From Oscillospiraceae bacterium (GTDB taxonomy: Bacteria > Bacillota > Clostridia > Oscillospirales > Ruminococcaceae), in the NCBI GenBank assembly GCA_019423755.1, contig JAHZAU010000029.1:1-17668 (forward strand): a stretch of 17,668 nt of DNA. Direction: 5' to 3'. Below the pieces are notes generated by a model. It was not told the origin of the DNA and made no database searches. It worked only from the letters and a program-made list of their open reading frames with translations. A program made the position numbers and the translations under genes. Below, in pieces: positions 1 through 6,709 of the stretch. Each line of letters opens with the position of its first letter. Within the stretch, counting starts at the first letter, position 1.

Positions 1-14
1 AGCGGGCGGTTGTT

Positions 15-39
15 GACCTTTCGCTGAATGCGAAAGGTC
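15..39. repeat. Hairpin-forming inverted repeat at window start
   Basis: A perfect 9-bp inverted repeat (GACCTTTCG, 7-nt loop, CGAAAGGTC). On the plus strand it is followed only by TTTGCT, so it would be a weak terminator for a gene ending left of the window. No gene in the window needs it. Confidence 0.4.
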
Positions 40-60
40 TTTGCTAAAGCACTAACGGCA

Positions 61-106
61 AAACAGCCGGGCCGCCTGCCCCTTGGGGGTGACGGCCCGG
101 CTGTTT
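61..106 (-). terminator. Intrinsic terminator of clpB
   Basis: A perfect 14-bp inverted repeat (61-74 with 93-106; core CAGCCGGGCCG/CGGCCCGGCTG). A secondary CCCC/GGGG pairing lies in the loop. Read on the minus strand it lies about 20 nt past the clpB stop, and the stem ends in TTTT, fitting a rho-independent terminator. Confidence 0.8.
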
Positions 107-126
107 GTTCCGGGAAGAGGATATTT

Positions 127-2742
127 TTAGCGGATGACCAGTTCGCCGTCCTGGGCGTCGATGGTCACGTTGGACCAGCCGTCCTCGCCGGGTGCGGCGA
201 TCTCGTCGGCGATGATCTTGCGGCCCAGCAGGGTTTCCAGATGGCTCTGCAGGTAACGTTTCAGCGGACGGGCGCCGTAGATCGGGTCGTAAGCCTCGGA
301 GATGATCAGGCTCTTGGCGGCCTCGGTCAGGGTCAGGCGGATCTGTTTGTGGTCCAGACGGCGCTGCAGGTCCTTCATAAGCAGGTCCACAATCGCGCCC
401 ACATTCTGGCGGGTCAGGGGCTTGTAGAAGACGATCTCGTCCAGACGGTTGAGGAACTCGGGGCGGAAGCTCTGCTTGAGCAGGGCGTCTACCTTCTCCC
501 GGGCCTCCTGGGAGATTTCGCCGGTTTCGGTGATGCCCTCCAGGATGTAGGGAGAGCCCAGGTTGGAGGTCAGGATGATGATGGTGTTCTTAAAGTCCAC
601 GGTGCGGCCCTGGGAGTCGGTGATGCGGCCATCGTCCAACACCTGAAGCAGGACGTTGAACACATCCGGGTGGGCCTTTTCGATCTCATCAAAGAGCACG
701 ACGGCGTAAGGTTTGCGGCGGACGGCCTCGGTCAGCTGGCCGCCTTCCTCATAGCCCACGTATCCGGGGGGCGCTCCGATCAGGCGGGACACCGAGTATT
801 TCTCCATGTACTCGCTCATATCGATACGCACCATGTTGTTCTCGTCGTCGAAGAGGGTCTTGGCCAGAGCTTTGGCCAGCTGGGTTTTACCGACGCCGGT
901 GGGGCCCAAGAAGAGGAAGGAACCGATGGGACGGTTGGGGTCGGCGATGCCGGCGCGGGAGCGCAGGATGGCCTCGCTGACCTTCTTCACCGCCTCGTCC
1001 TGTCCGATGACGTTCTCGTGCAGGATGTCCTCCATGTGCAGGAGCTTCTCGCGCTCGCCCTCCATGATCTTGGAGACGGGGATGCCGGTCCACTTGCCGA
1101 CGATGCGGGCGATCTCCTCCTCGGTGACCTTATCCCGCAGCAGGGTGTTTTCGCCGTGCTCGGCTTCTTCAGCCAGGCGCTCCTCCTCTTCCAGCTCTTT
1201 CTTCAGCTGGGGCAGACGGCCGTATTTCAGCTCGGCGGCCTTGTTCAGGTCGTATTCCCGCTCGGCGCGCTCGATCTCGCCGCCCACCTGCTCAATCTCC
1301 TCACGGAGCTTCTGCACTTTGGTGATGGCGTTCTTTTCGTTTTCCCAGCGGGCCTTCATGGCGTTGAACTTCTCGCGCATTTCGGAAAGCTCTTTGTTGA
1401 CCTTGGCAAGCTGCTCCTGGCTAAGCTTGTCGTCCTCTTTCTTCAGCGCCGCCTGGGCGATCTCCTGCTGGATGATGCGGCGGTTCAGGTCGTCCAGCTC
1501 CGAGGGCATGGAGTCCATCTCGGTACGGATCATGGCGCAGGCCTCATCCACCAGGTCGATGGCCTTATCCGGCAGGAACCGGTCAGAGATATAACGGTTG
1601 GAAAGGGTGGCTGCCGCCAGGATGGCGTTGTCCTGGATCTTGACGCCGTGGTACACTTCGTAGCGCTCTTTGAGGCCACGCAGGATGGCGATGGTGTCCT
1701 CCACCGTCGGCTCGCTGACCAGCACCGGCTGGAACCGGCGTTCCAGAGCGGCGTCCTTTTCGATATACTGGCGGTATTCGTTCAAGGTGGTGGCGCCGAT
1801 GCAGTGCAGCTCGCCCCGGGCCAGCATGGGCTTGAGCAGGTTACCGGCATCCATGGAGCCTTCGGTCTTGCCGGCGCCGACGATGGTGTGCAGCTCATCG
1901 ATAAAGAGGATGATGCGGCCTTCGCTCTTTTTAATTTCGGAAAGGACGGCTTTCAGCCGCTCCTCGAACTCGCCGCGGAACTTGGCGCCGGCGATGAGGC
2001 TGCCCATATCCAGCGAGAAGATGGTCTTATCCCGCAGGCCGGCCGGCACGTCCCCGCGGACGATCCGCTGGGCCAGGCCCTCGGCGATGGCGGTCTTACC
2101 GACGCCAGGCTCACCGATGAGCACCGGGTTGTTTTTGGTCTTCCGGGAGAGGATCATAATGACGTTTCGAATCTCGCTGTCTCGGCCGATGACTGGGTCC
2201 AGCTTTTTGCTGCGGGCTTCCTCCACCAGGTCGTGACCGTATTTTTTCAGGGCGTCATAGGTGCTTTCCGGGGAGTCGCTGGTGACGCGGGCGTTGCCCC
2301 GCACCTCCTGCAGCGCCTTGAGGAAGGCGTTTTTCTCCACCGAGAAGGTCCGCAGCAGCTCGCGCACGGTGCGGTCCGGCTTTTCCAGCAGGGCCAGCAT
2401 CAGATGCTCCACCGAGACGTACTCGTCCTTCATGGATTTGGCTACATTTTCGGCGTGGGCCAGGGCAGTGTCCACCTCCTGGGAGACGTAGATCTTGCCC
2501 TCCTCCCGGCCGCTGCCGGTGACACCGGGCAGTTTGCCTACCTCCTGCCGCACCTGAGACACCAGCGACGGCACCTCCACGCCCATCTTCTTAAACAACT
2601 GGGCGCAAAGGCTGTCCTCCTGGGTCAGCAGGGCCAGCAGCAGGTGCACCTGCTCGATCTGCATATTGTTCTGTTCGGCCGCCAGGTTGTGTGCCAGCTG
2701 GACGGCTTCCAGAGATTTTTGGGTAAATTTCTGTGCATTCAT
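127..2742 (-). CDS. clpB: ATP-dependent disaggregase ClpB (Hsp100)
   Basis: Cytosolic AAA+ chaperone that threads aggregated proteins through a hexameric pore, in the known family together with DnaK/DnaJ/GrpE. From the chosen start it is 871 residues, the usual ClpB length. Visible in order: Clp N repeats (about 1-145); first ATPase with Walker A GEPGVGKT (210-217) and Walker B with D282/E283; the long charged coiled-coil M domain (about 410-530), which separates ClpB from ClpC-type unfoldases; second ATPase with Walker A GPTGVGKT (613-620), pore-loop Tyr661 and Walker B D685/E686. The first pore loop has Phe255 (KFRG) where E. coli has Tyr. The start is ATG 2742 (MNAQKF), 7 nt after GAGGTG; an in-frame ATG at 2772 would add 10 unlikely residues and has no comparable ribosome site. 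It lies 55 nt downstream of the ribbon-helix-helix gene, probably in the same transcript. No CIRCE or CtsR box was seen. Confidence 0.97.
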   Translation of the reverse strand: MNAQKFTQKSLEAVQLAHNLAAEQNNMQIEQVHLLLALLTQEDSLCAQLFKKMGVEVPSLVSQVRQEVGKLPGVTGSGREEGKIYVSQEVDTALAHAENVAKSMKDEYVSVEHLMLALLEKPDRTVRELLRTFSVEKNAFLKALQEVRGNARVTSDSPESTYDALKKYGHDLVEEARSKKLDPVIGRDSEIRNVIMILSRKTKNNPVLIGEPGVGKTAIAEGLAQRIVRGDVPAGLRDKTIFSLDMGSLIAGAKFRGEFEERLKAVLSEIKKSEGRIILFIDELHTIVGAGKTEGSMDAGNLLKPMLARGELHCIGATTLNEYRQYIEKDAALERRFQPVLVSEPTVEDTIAILRGLKERYEVYHGVKIQDNAILAAATLSNRYISDRFLPDKAIDLVDEACAMIRTEMDSMPSELDDLNRRIIQQEIAQAALKKEDDKLSQEQLAKVNKELSEMREKFNAMKARWENEKNAITKVQKLREEIEQVGGEIERAEREYDLNKAAELKYGRLPQLKKELEEEERLAEEAEHGENTLLRDKVTEEEIARIVGKWTGIPVSKIMEGEREKLLHMEDILHENVIGQDEAVKKVSEAILRSRAGIADPNRPIGSFLFLGPTGVGKTQLAKALAKTLFDDENNMVRIDMSEYMEKYSVSRLIGAPPGYVGYEEGGQLTEAVRRKPYAVVLFDEIEKAHPDVFNVLLQVLDDGRITDSQGRTVDFKNTIIILTSNLGSPYILEGITETGEISQEAREKVDALLKQSFRPEFLNRLDEIVFYKPLTRQNVGAIVDLLMKDLQRRLDHKQIRLTLTEAAKSLIISEAYDPIYGARPLKRYLQSHLETLLGRKIIADEIAAPGEDGWSNVTIDAQDGELVIR

Positions 2743-2797
2743 GGTTTCGCACCTCACATTCCTTTGCTTCACATGGCTTCTATATCAAAATCAAGGG

Positions 2798-3457
2798 TTA
2801 CAAAATAATCGGGTCCCCGCCCTGGGTGATCTGGCGCAGATAGGCAAGATACACCCTCTGCACCGCTTCCTCCTGCTGAGGCGGCGGGGCAGCGGCGTAA
2901 GCCTTGAGCGCCTGGTCGATCATCTGGATATACCGGGCCATGGCCTCACCGATCTGGTGACTTCCGGCCTGAGGGTCCAGCAGGCAGAACCGCCGCAGCA
3001 AGCGCCCGTCCTGGATGCGGTACTGGGGCTCCAAGCCGGGACAAAGCTTGTGCAGATACGGCTCCTCCACCTGGCAGAACAGGTGGAAGAACCCGTTGAG
3101 CAGCCCCAGCAGCGCCTGGCTCTGGGTGCGGGCGGTGATGCGCAGCTCCCCGGCGCCGTCGGCGGAAAGCTCCACCGTATAGCGGATGGTGGGGTTGTAC
3201 TTGACCCGCAGGGGGCTGCGGATGGAAAGGATGCTGTCCGAGCCCTGGGTCTGCACCTGGAACGGTTCCTGCTCCAGCATAGCGCACAGGGAGGAGAAGA
3301 TGTCCTTCATCCGCTTTTCCGGGGTAATATAGGACAGGTACTCGGCCAGGATCTGGTTGATGAGGTTGGAACGGCTGGTCCCCCGGGCGTAAGCCTCCCG
3401 GTCCGCCGCCCGGACCACATCATCGCTGAGCACCAGGCTGTAAACACTTTTGGACAT
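2798..3457 (-). CDS. Ribbon-helix-helix N-terminal protein, function unknown
   Basis: 219 residues. Residues about 4-42 look like a CopG/Arc-type ribbon-helix-helix DNA-binding module: a short beta strand (VYSLVLSD), a helix, a Gly-Thr-Ser-Arg-Ser turn (26-30) and a second helix (NLINQILAEYLS). The remaining roughly 175 residues match no family I recognise. They include a beta-rich stretch with TVELSADG and helical ends; there is no signal peptide or membrane segment. The ATG is 8 nt after AGGAGG. It sits just upstream of clpB on the same strand without an intervening terminator, behind a very good sigma-A promoter flanked by a palindrome. A role as autoregulator or clpB regulator is inference only. 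The reading frame is firm; the function is not known. Confidence 0.85.
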   Translation of the reverse strand: MSKSVYSLVLSDDVVRAADREAYARGTSRSNLINQILAEYLSYITPEKRMKDIFSSLCAMLEQEPFQVQTQGSDSILSIRSPLRVKYNPTIRYTVELSADGAGELRITARTQSQALLGLLNGFFHLFCQVEEPYLHKLCPGLEPQYRIQDGRLLRRFCLLDPQAGSHQIGEAMARYIQMIDQALKAYAAAPPPQQEEAVQRVYLAYLRQITQGGDPIIL

Positions 3458-3496
3458 CCCGTGTCCCTCCTTTGTCTTGGTTTGGATTCTGTGCTT

Positions 3497-3525
3497 ATTG
3501 TATTCCTGATTTTATAATTTGTCAA
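3497..3525 (-). promoter_or_regulatory. Sigma-A promoter of the RHH gene-clpB unit
   Basis: On the minus strand: TTGACA (3520-3525), a 17-bp spacer, TACAAT (3497-3502). The -35 box is perfect and the -10 box matches 5 of 6. The RHH gene starts about 40 nt downstream of the -10 box. Confidence 0.85.
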
Positions 3526-3527
3526 CT

Positions 3528-3541
3528 ATATTATATAATAT
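3528..3541. promoter_or_regulatory. 14-bp palindrome next to the -35 box, possible operator
   Basis: ATATTATATAATAT is a perfect 14-bp palindrome ending 2 bp from the -35 hexamer. It sits where a regulator or an UP-element could act. Because it is pure A/T, it could arise by chance in AT-rich promoter DNA. Confidence 0.4.
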
Positions 3542-3583
3542 TAACTGCAAATTAATATTTCATTCACGCTTTCCCGCAAAAGA

Positions 3584-3614
3584 AAAGACAGCGGATTTTT
3601 CCTCCGCTGTCTTT
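3584..3614 (-). terminator. Intrinsic terminator of the GNAT-DUF6440 operon
   Basis: A perfect 12-bp stem (AAAGACAGCGGA with TCCGCTGTCTTT) and a 7-nt loop. On the minus strand it is followed by TTTTCTTTT and lies about 25 nt after the DUF6440 stop. Confidence 0.88.
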
Positions 3615-3639
3615 GGGCATTTTTCTTGCGTTTTTGCGC

Positions 3640-3813
3640 TTACCGGACCGCTTCCGGCGTGATCACCGGCTTGCCGTCCTGGTCCAGCAGCGGGGTGAAC
3701 CCGGCTGCGTTTCCGTCTTTATGAAACAGGTAGTTGACGCCGGTCTGGGTATCCACCCAAATCTCGGTGACCTCGATGATGCCTTGATGATAGACCTTCT
3801 GAAACCGTTCCAT
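3640..3813 (-). CDS. DUF6440 family small protein
   Basis: 57 residues. It has the compact layout of DUF6440 proteins of Firmicutes: an N-terminal strand (RFQKVYHQG), then WVDTQTGVNYLFHKDG, then an FTPLLDQDGKPV ending. The 'D-x-x-TGV-x-YL' and 'PLLD-x-DGKPV' segments are the recognisable signatures. The family's function is unknown. ATG 3813 is preceded at about 8 nt by GGAGGA. The gene starts 27 nt after the GNAT stop and is followed by a strong terminator, so it is the last gene of that operon. Confidence 0.85.
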   Translation of the reverse strand: MERFQKVYHQGIIEVTEIWVDTQTGVNYLFHKDGNAAGFTPLLDQDGKPVITPEAVR

Positions 3814-3840
3814 CGGCTTTCCTCCTCCGGCTGGGGCCTT

Positions 3841-4347
3841 TTATCTGTTCTCGTCGGCAAACAAAAGCAGCATATCGTTCCACTGGGCGCCGCCGTGGGT
3901 AGAGGCGGAACGCCCCTGGCAGCGGTAGCCAAAGCGCTCGTAGTAGTGCAGCAGATGGTCCTTGCAGGTGAGGATGGCTCCGGTCTTGCCCCGCTGGCGG
4001 GCCTGGTCCAGGAAAGCCTCCATAAGCCGGGCAGCGATACCCTGGCGGCGCCATTGGGGCAGCACGTCCAGGCCGAACACCGTCTGGTAGGGGCCGTCGG
4101 GCTGGTGGAGGGTGGCGTCGTGGTACAGTTCATCGGGCAGGGTGGTGGTGTCGGTGACACAGCCGTTGATCATGCCGATGATCTCCCCCTGGGCGCTTTC
4201 GGCCACCAGGAAGCACTCCGGGAAGGCGGCGATGCGCCGGGCAAACTCCTCCTTGCCGGCCGCTTCTGCCGGCGGGAAGCAGGCTGCTTCCAGGCGGGCC
4301 ACCCCGTCCAGGTCTTCCGGGCGCACCGGGCGGATGGTGATATCCAT
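3841..4347 (-). CDS. GNAT family N-acetyltransferase
   Basis: 168 residues, one GNAT fold, probably transferring an acetyl group from acetyl-CoA to a small amine or an N-terminus; the substrate is unknown. The acetyl-CoA pyrophosphate loop is visible as QWRRQGIAARL (98-108) after strand FGLDVLP, and the C-terminal HYYERFGY (134-141) is the typical motif B tyrosine region. The pattern resembles AANAT/YkwB-like acetyltransferases. ATG 4347 follows AGGAGGG, and that ribosome site overlaps the stop codon of the upstream 33-residue gene, suggesting translational coupling. Cytosolic; no signal peptide. Confidence 0.9.
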   Translation of the reverse strand: MDITIRPVRPEDLDGVARLEAACFPPAEAAGKEEFARRIAAFPECFLVAESAQGEIIGMINGCVTDTTTLPDELYHDATLHQPDGPYQTVFGLDVLPQWRRQGIAARLMEAFLDQARQRGKTGAILTCKDHLLHYYERFGYRCQGRSASTHGGAQWNDMLLLFADENR

Positions 4348-4359
4348 ATCCGTCCCTCC

Positions 4360-4461
4360 TTACAGCACCATGGGCAGCACCAGCATGACCACCAGCACCA
4401 GGGCGATGGCAGAGAAGGCCACCCGCATCAGCTTCTGTTTTTTCTTGTAGGACAGTTTCAA
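4360..4461 (-). CDS. 33-residue single-span membrane peptide with TTG start
   Basis: Reads MKLSYKKKQKLMRVAFSAIA then a Leu/Val/Met-rich end (ALVLVVMLVLPMVL). This is a Lys-rich cytoplasmic start plus one hydrophobic span, an N-in small membrane protein. Similar short Lys-rich/TM peptides occur in Firmicutes, but I cannot name the family. No in-frame ATG exists upstream; TTG 4461 is preceded by GGAAGGGG at 6-7 nt. The stop overlaps the ribosome site of the GNAT gene 12 nt before its start. Start choice and coding status rest on composition, ribosome site and tight spacing. Confidence 0.7.
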   Translation of the reverse strand: MKLSYKKKQKLMRVAFSAIALVLVVMLVLPMVL

Positions 4462-4506
4462 GGGAATCCCCTTCCTTTCTGTAAGGGTCCCCCTTGGGCG
4501 GGACCC
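4460..4506 (-). promoter_or_regulatory. Structured leader at the TTG start
   Basis: On the minus-strand transcript, GGGTCCC (4500-4506) can pair with GGGACCC (4485-4491). The ribosome-site AAGGG (4469-4473) can pair either with CCCTT of the start region (4460-4464; 4-nt loop, covering part of the TTG) or with the upstream CCCTT (4483-4487). No U-run follows, so it is not a terminator. Regulatory use is inference. Confidence 0.35.
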
Positions 4507-4519
4507 GTTCTTTCTTAAG

Positions 4520-4548
4520 AGTATACCTGCTTTGCCGCGGGATTTCCA
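4520..4548 (-). promoter_or_regulatory. Candidate promoter of the small membrane peptide operon
   Basis: Minus strand: TGGAAA (4543-4548), a 17-bp spacer, TATACT (4520-4525). The -10 box matches 5 of 6 and the -35 box 4 of 6. It lies between spoVAE and the TTG gene. No convincing terminator separates spoVAE from this operon, so readthrough is possible. Confidence 0.5.
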
Positions 4549-4611
4549 GCCCTTTTTGTGTGGATTTTGCGGCGATTTTAAGAACGGAAGGAGTATTTCC
4601 CAAAACGGGGC

Positions 4612-4971
4612 CTAGCTTTTGTCCTTGGAGCGGGAAAGCAGCGCCGTCACCAGGGCAAAGACGATGGCCGCCGCGATGCCCCCGGCCGAAGCGGTAAGCC
4701 CGCCGGTCAGGGCGCCGAACAGGCCGTTTTGGTCCACCGCCTCCCGCACCCCCTTGGCCAGCAGCGCCCCGAAGCCGGTCAGCGGCACGGTAGCCCCCGC
4801 CCCGGCAAAGTCGATGAGCGGCTGGTACAGCCCCAAGCCGCCCAGCACCACCCCGGCCACCACAAAGGAAACCAGGATGCGCGCCGGGGTCAGTTTGGTG
4901 TAGTCGATGAGCAGCTGGCCCACCGCGCAGATGGTCCCGCCCACCAGAAACGCCCAGAGATATTGTATCAT
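4612..4971 (-). CDS. spoVAE: Stage V sporulation protein SpoVAE
   Basis: 119 residues, almost entirely hydrophobic, with about four membrane spans. It is an inner-membrane part of the SpoVA machinery, which moves dipicolinic acid into the forespore and out again on germination. Recognisable family pieces are AFLVGGTICAVGQLLIDYT at the N-terminus, GLYQPLIDFAGAGATVPLTG in the middle and a small-residue-rich last helix. Its length and fold are those of SpoVAE(b). The start is ATG 4971 with AAGGAG about 10 nt upstream; a longer frame extending to 5175 overlaps spoVAD and is not used. It follows spoVAD by 23 nt and is third and last in the operon. Confidence 0.93.
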   Translation of the reverse strand: MIQYLWAFLVGGTICAVGQLLIDYTKLTPARILVSFVVAGVVLGGLGLYQPLIDFAGAGATVPLTGFGALLAKGVREAVDQNGLFGALTGGLTASAGGIAAAIVFALVTALLSRSKDKS

Positions 4972-4994
4972 AACGGTTTTCTCCTTCCCCCGGG

Positions 4995-6014
4995 CTAACA
5001 GCCCGGCGTGTTGGACAGGTGCACCAGATGGGCGATGCCGGGGATGGTCTCCCCCTGCTGCACACTGATGGGGCTCATCAGGGCGCCGGTGGCGATAAAC
5101 AGCACCTCCCGCAGGCTTCCGGCGCGGATCTTCTGCAAGATCTCGGCGCAGAGCACCACGGCGCTGCATCCGCACCCGGAGCCGCCGGCGTCCACCTGCT
5201 GGGTCTCCCGGTCGTAGATCATCAGGCCGCAGTCCTGGTACCGGTCGCCCAGGTGGTAGCCTTTTTCCTCCATGAGGCGGCGCAGCAGCTGGCTGCCCAC
5301 CCAGCCCAGGTCCCCGGTGAAGATGGCGTCGTAGTTGTCGGCGTTGGTGCCGGTGTCCGCAAAGAAGCGGCAGAGGGTCTGCATCGCCGCCGGGGCCATG
5401 GCGGCCCCCATGTTGTTCATGTCGTTGATACCCAGGTCCTCAATGGTGCCGATGGTCACCGCCCGGACGTAAGGGGGCATACTGCTTTCCCCCAGGATGC
5501 AGGCCCCCGCCCCGGTGACCGTCCACTGGCAGGTGGGGGCGCGCTGGCCGCCGTATTCCAGCGGGAAGCGGAACTGCCGCTCCGCCGAGCAGAAGTGGGA
5601 GGATGTCGCCGCCGCACAGTGCCGAGCGATGCCGCCTTCCACCAGCAGCGCCGCCAGGGACAGGCTTTCGGCCATGGTGGAGCAGGCGCCGTACAGCCCC
5701 AAAAAGGGGATGCCCAGCTCCCGCAGGCCGTAGTTGGAGCTGATGCACTGGTTGAGCAGGTCTCCGGCAAAGATGTAGTCGATCTGCCCGGAGGTCAACC
5801 CGCACTTGGTCAGCGCTTTGGACACCACCTCCCGCTGCATCCGGCTTTCGGCCTTTTCCCAGGTCTTTTCCCCGAAGGTGGAGTCGGGGTTGCAGATGTC
5901 CAGCTGGTCGGCCAGCGGGCCGTCCGCCTCCTTTTTGGAACCAGCCGCCGCCCAGCCCAGGATGGACGGGCTGTGCTCCAGCCACACGGTATGATTTCCG
6001 ATCCGTCTTGCCAT
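4995..6014 (-). CDS. spoVAD: Stage V sporulation protein SpoVAD
   Basis: 339 residues, normal length for SpoVAD, the soluble, thiolase-fold, dipicolinate-binding component of the SpoVA complex. Family marks are the GNHTVWLEHSPSILGWAAAG opening, DSTFGEKTWEKAES (44-57), IFAGDLLNQCISSNYGLREL (81-100), and the thiolase-like GACSTMAE (109-116) with Cys111. The middle ATSSHFCSAERQFRFPLEYG is also typical. ATG 6014 is preceded by AGGAGG, which overlaps the spoVAC stop, so the two genes are probably translationally coupled. The family acts on the inner spore membrane during forespore maturation and germination. Confidence 0.97.
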   Translation of the reverse strand: MARRIGNHTVWLEHSPSILGWAAAGSKKEADGPLADQLDICNPDSTFGEKTWEKAESRMQREVVSKALTKCGLTSGQIDYIFAGDLLNQCISSNYGLRELGIPFLGLYGACSTMAESLSLAALLVEGGIARHCAAATSSHFCSAERQFRFPLEYGGQRAPTCQWTVTGAGACILGESSMPPYVRAVTIGTIEDLGINDMNNMGAAMAPAAMQTLCRFFADTGTNADNYDAIFTGDLGWVGSQLLRRLMEEKGYHLGDRYQDCGLMIYDRETQQVDAGGSGCGCSAVVLCAEILQKIRAGSLREVLFIATGALMSPISVQQGETIPGIAHLVHLSNTPGC

Positions 6015-6024
6015 ACGCGCCCTC

Positions 6025-6465
6025 CTAACGGTTCACCGTCCACAGGTAGTAAAGGATGCCGTACCCCACCGAGGTGCTGATGCCGTAAACCAGCACCGGC
6101 CCGGCGATGGAGAACATCTTAGCCCCCAAACCCAGGATATATCCTTCGGTCTTAAACTCCATAGCCGGGGAGACCATGGAGTTGGCAAAGCCGGTGATGG
6201 GCACCAGCGTCCCCGCCCCGGCATAGCGGGCGATGTCGTCGTAGACATTGAGCCCGGTCAGCAGGGCCGACAGGGCGATAAGCGAGATGGACGCCAGGGC
6301 CGAAGCCGTGGACGGCTCCACCCCCTGGGCTTCCAGCCAGCTCCACACCACCTGCCCCAGCACGCACACCGCCCCGCCTACCGCAAACGCCAGCGGCAGG
6401 TCCCGCCCGGCCGGGGACACCGGGCAGATCTCCCGGTTCATCTGTTGATACTCTTTTTCCGTCAT
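6025..6465 (-). CDS. spoVAC: Stage V sporulation protein SpoVAC
   Basis: 146 residues with four or five hydrophobic spans, the usual SpoVAC size. In B. subtilis this protein is a mechanosensitive-like membrane channel for dipicolinate. Visible marks are LAFAVGGAVCVLGQ, the loop IARYAGAGTLVPITGFANSM (about 79-98) and the GYILGLGAKMFSIAGPVLVY segment. ATG 6465 has a strong AGGAGGGAG ribosome site at about 8 nt. It is first in the spoVAC-AD-AE operon and divergent from alr. Having only three spoVA genes is the clostridial arrangement (Bacillus has seven). Confidence 0.96.
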   Translation of the reverse strand: MTEKEYQQMNREICPVSPAGRDLPLAFAVGGAVCVLGQVVWSWLEAQGVEPSTASALASISLIALSALLTGLNVYDDIARYAGAGTLVPITGFANSMVSPAMEFKTEGYILGLGAKMFSIAGPVLVYGISTSVGYGILYYLWTVNR

Positions 6466-6516
6466 GGTCCGCTCCCTCCTGTGGGATGAAAATTTCTCCG
6501 GAGGGCTGGTTTCTGG

Positions 6517-6545
6517 TTGTATCTTCCCTGGGTTTCGTGTATGAT
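6517..6545 (+). promoter_or_regulatory. Candidate sigma-A promoter of alr
   Basis: TTGTAT (6517-6522), a 17-bp spacer, TATGAT (6540-6545). The -10 box matches 5 of 6; the -35 box is weak (TTG only). It would give a leader of about 155 nt before alr. Confidence 0.45.
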
Positions 6546-6563
6546 AGAAACACAAAACGCCGC

Positions 6564-6593
6564 CCGGTCCGGTTGCTGCTTAGTATGGACCGG
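6564..6593 (+). promoter_or_regulatory. First hairpin in the alr leader
   Basis: CCGGTCC (6564-6570) pairs with GGACCGG (6587-6593) over a 16-nt loop and is followed by TGCTTTTCC. It overlaps the candidate spoVA sigma-G -10 box on the other strand. Confidence 0.4.
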
Positions 6594-6610
6594 TGCTTTT
6601 CCTCATAAAC
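6581..6610 (-). promoter_or_regulatory. Candidate sigma-G promoter of spoVA
   Basis: Minus strand: CATACTA (6581-6587) fits the sigma-G -10 consensus exactly. GTTTA (6606-6610) is a 4-of-5 match to the GHATR -35 motif at 18 bp. The start codon would lie about 110 nt downstream. spoVA operons are known sigma-G targets; the site itself is a by-eye match. Confidence 0.5.
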
Positions 6611-6633
6611 ACCCCGCCGCCGGCCTGTGCCGT

Positions 6634-6668
6634 CATCCTGACCTTCCGGGGCCAGGATGCTTTCTTTT
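6634..6668 (+). terminator. Second alr leader hairpin, terminator-like
   Basis: CATCCTG (6634-6640) pairs with CAGGATG (6653-6659) and is followed by CTTTCTTTT. It lies about 40 nt before the alr start, the position of an attenuator. No T-box consensus or known riboswitch motif was recognised. Confidence 0.4.
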
Positions 6669-6709
6669 GGAGGGGGATTTTTGATTTTCCTGGAAAGGAA
6701 GGATTTCTT

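Noticed and set aside
28..2808. A 926-codon open frame on the plus strand opposite clpB
   Set aside because: It is a mirror of the clpB coding strand in high-GC DNA: no ribosome site, low-complexity Leu/Gly/His/Gln-rich translation, and no recognisable domain. ClpB motifs on the other strand are unambiguous.
2743..3600. CIRCE or CtsR heat-shock operators for clpB
   Set aside because: No TTAGCACTC-N9-GAGTGCTAA and no tandem GGTCAAA heptads were found in the upstream regions.
4130..5065. A 311-codon open frame on the minus strand spanning spoVAE and the GNAT gene
   Set aside because: It overlaps two well-supported genes in another frame and has Gly/Arg/Pro-rich nonsense composition.
6546..6709. 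T-box riboswitch in the alr leader
   Set aside because: The conserved T-box core (AGGGTGG-ACCGCG type) is absent; only generic hairpins are seen.
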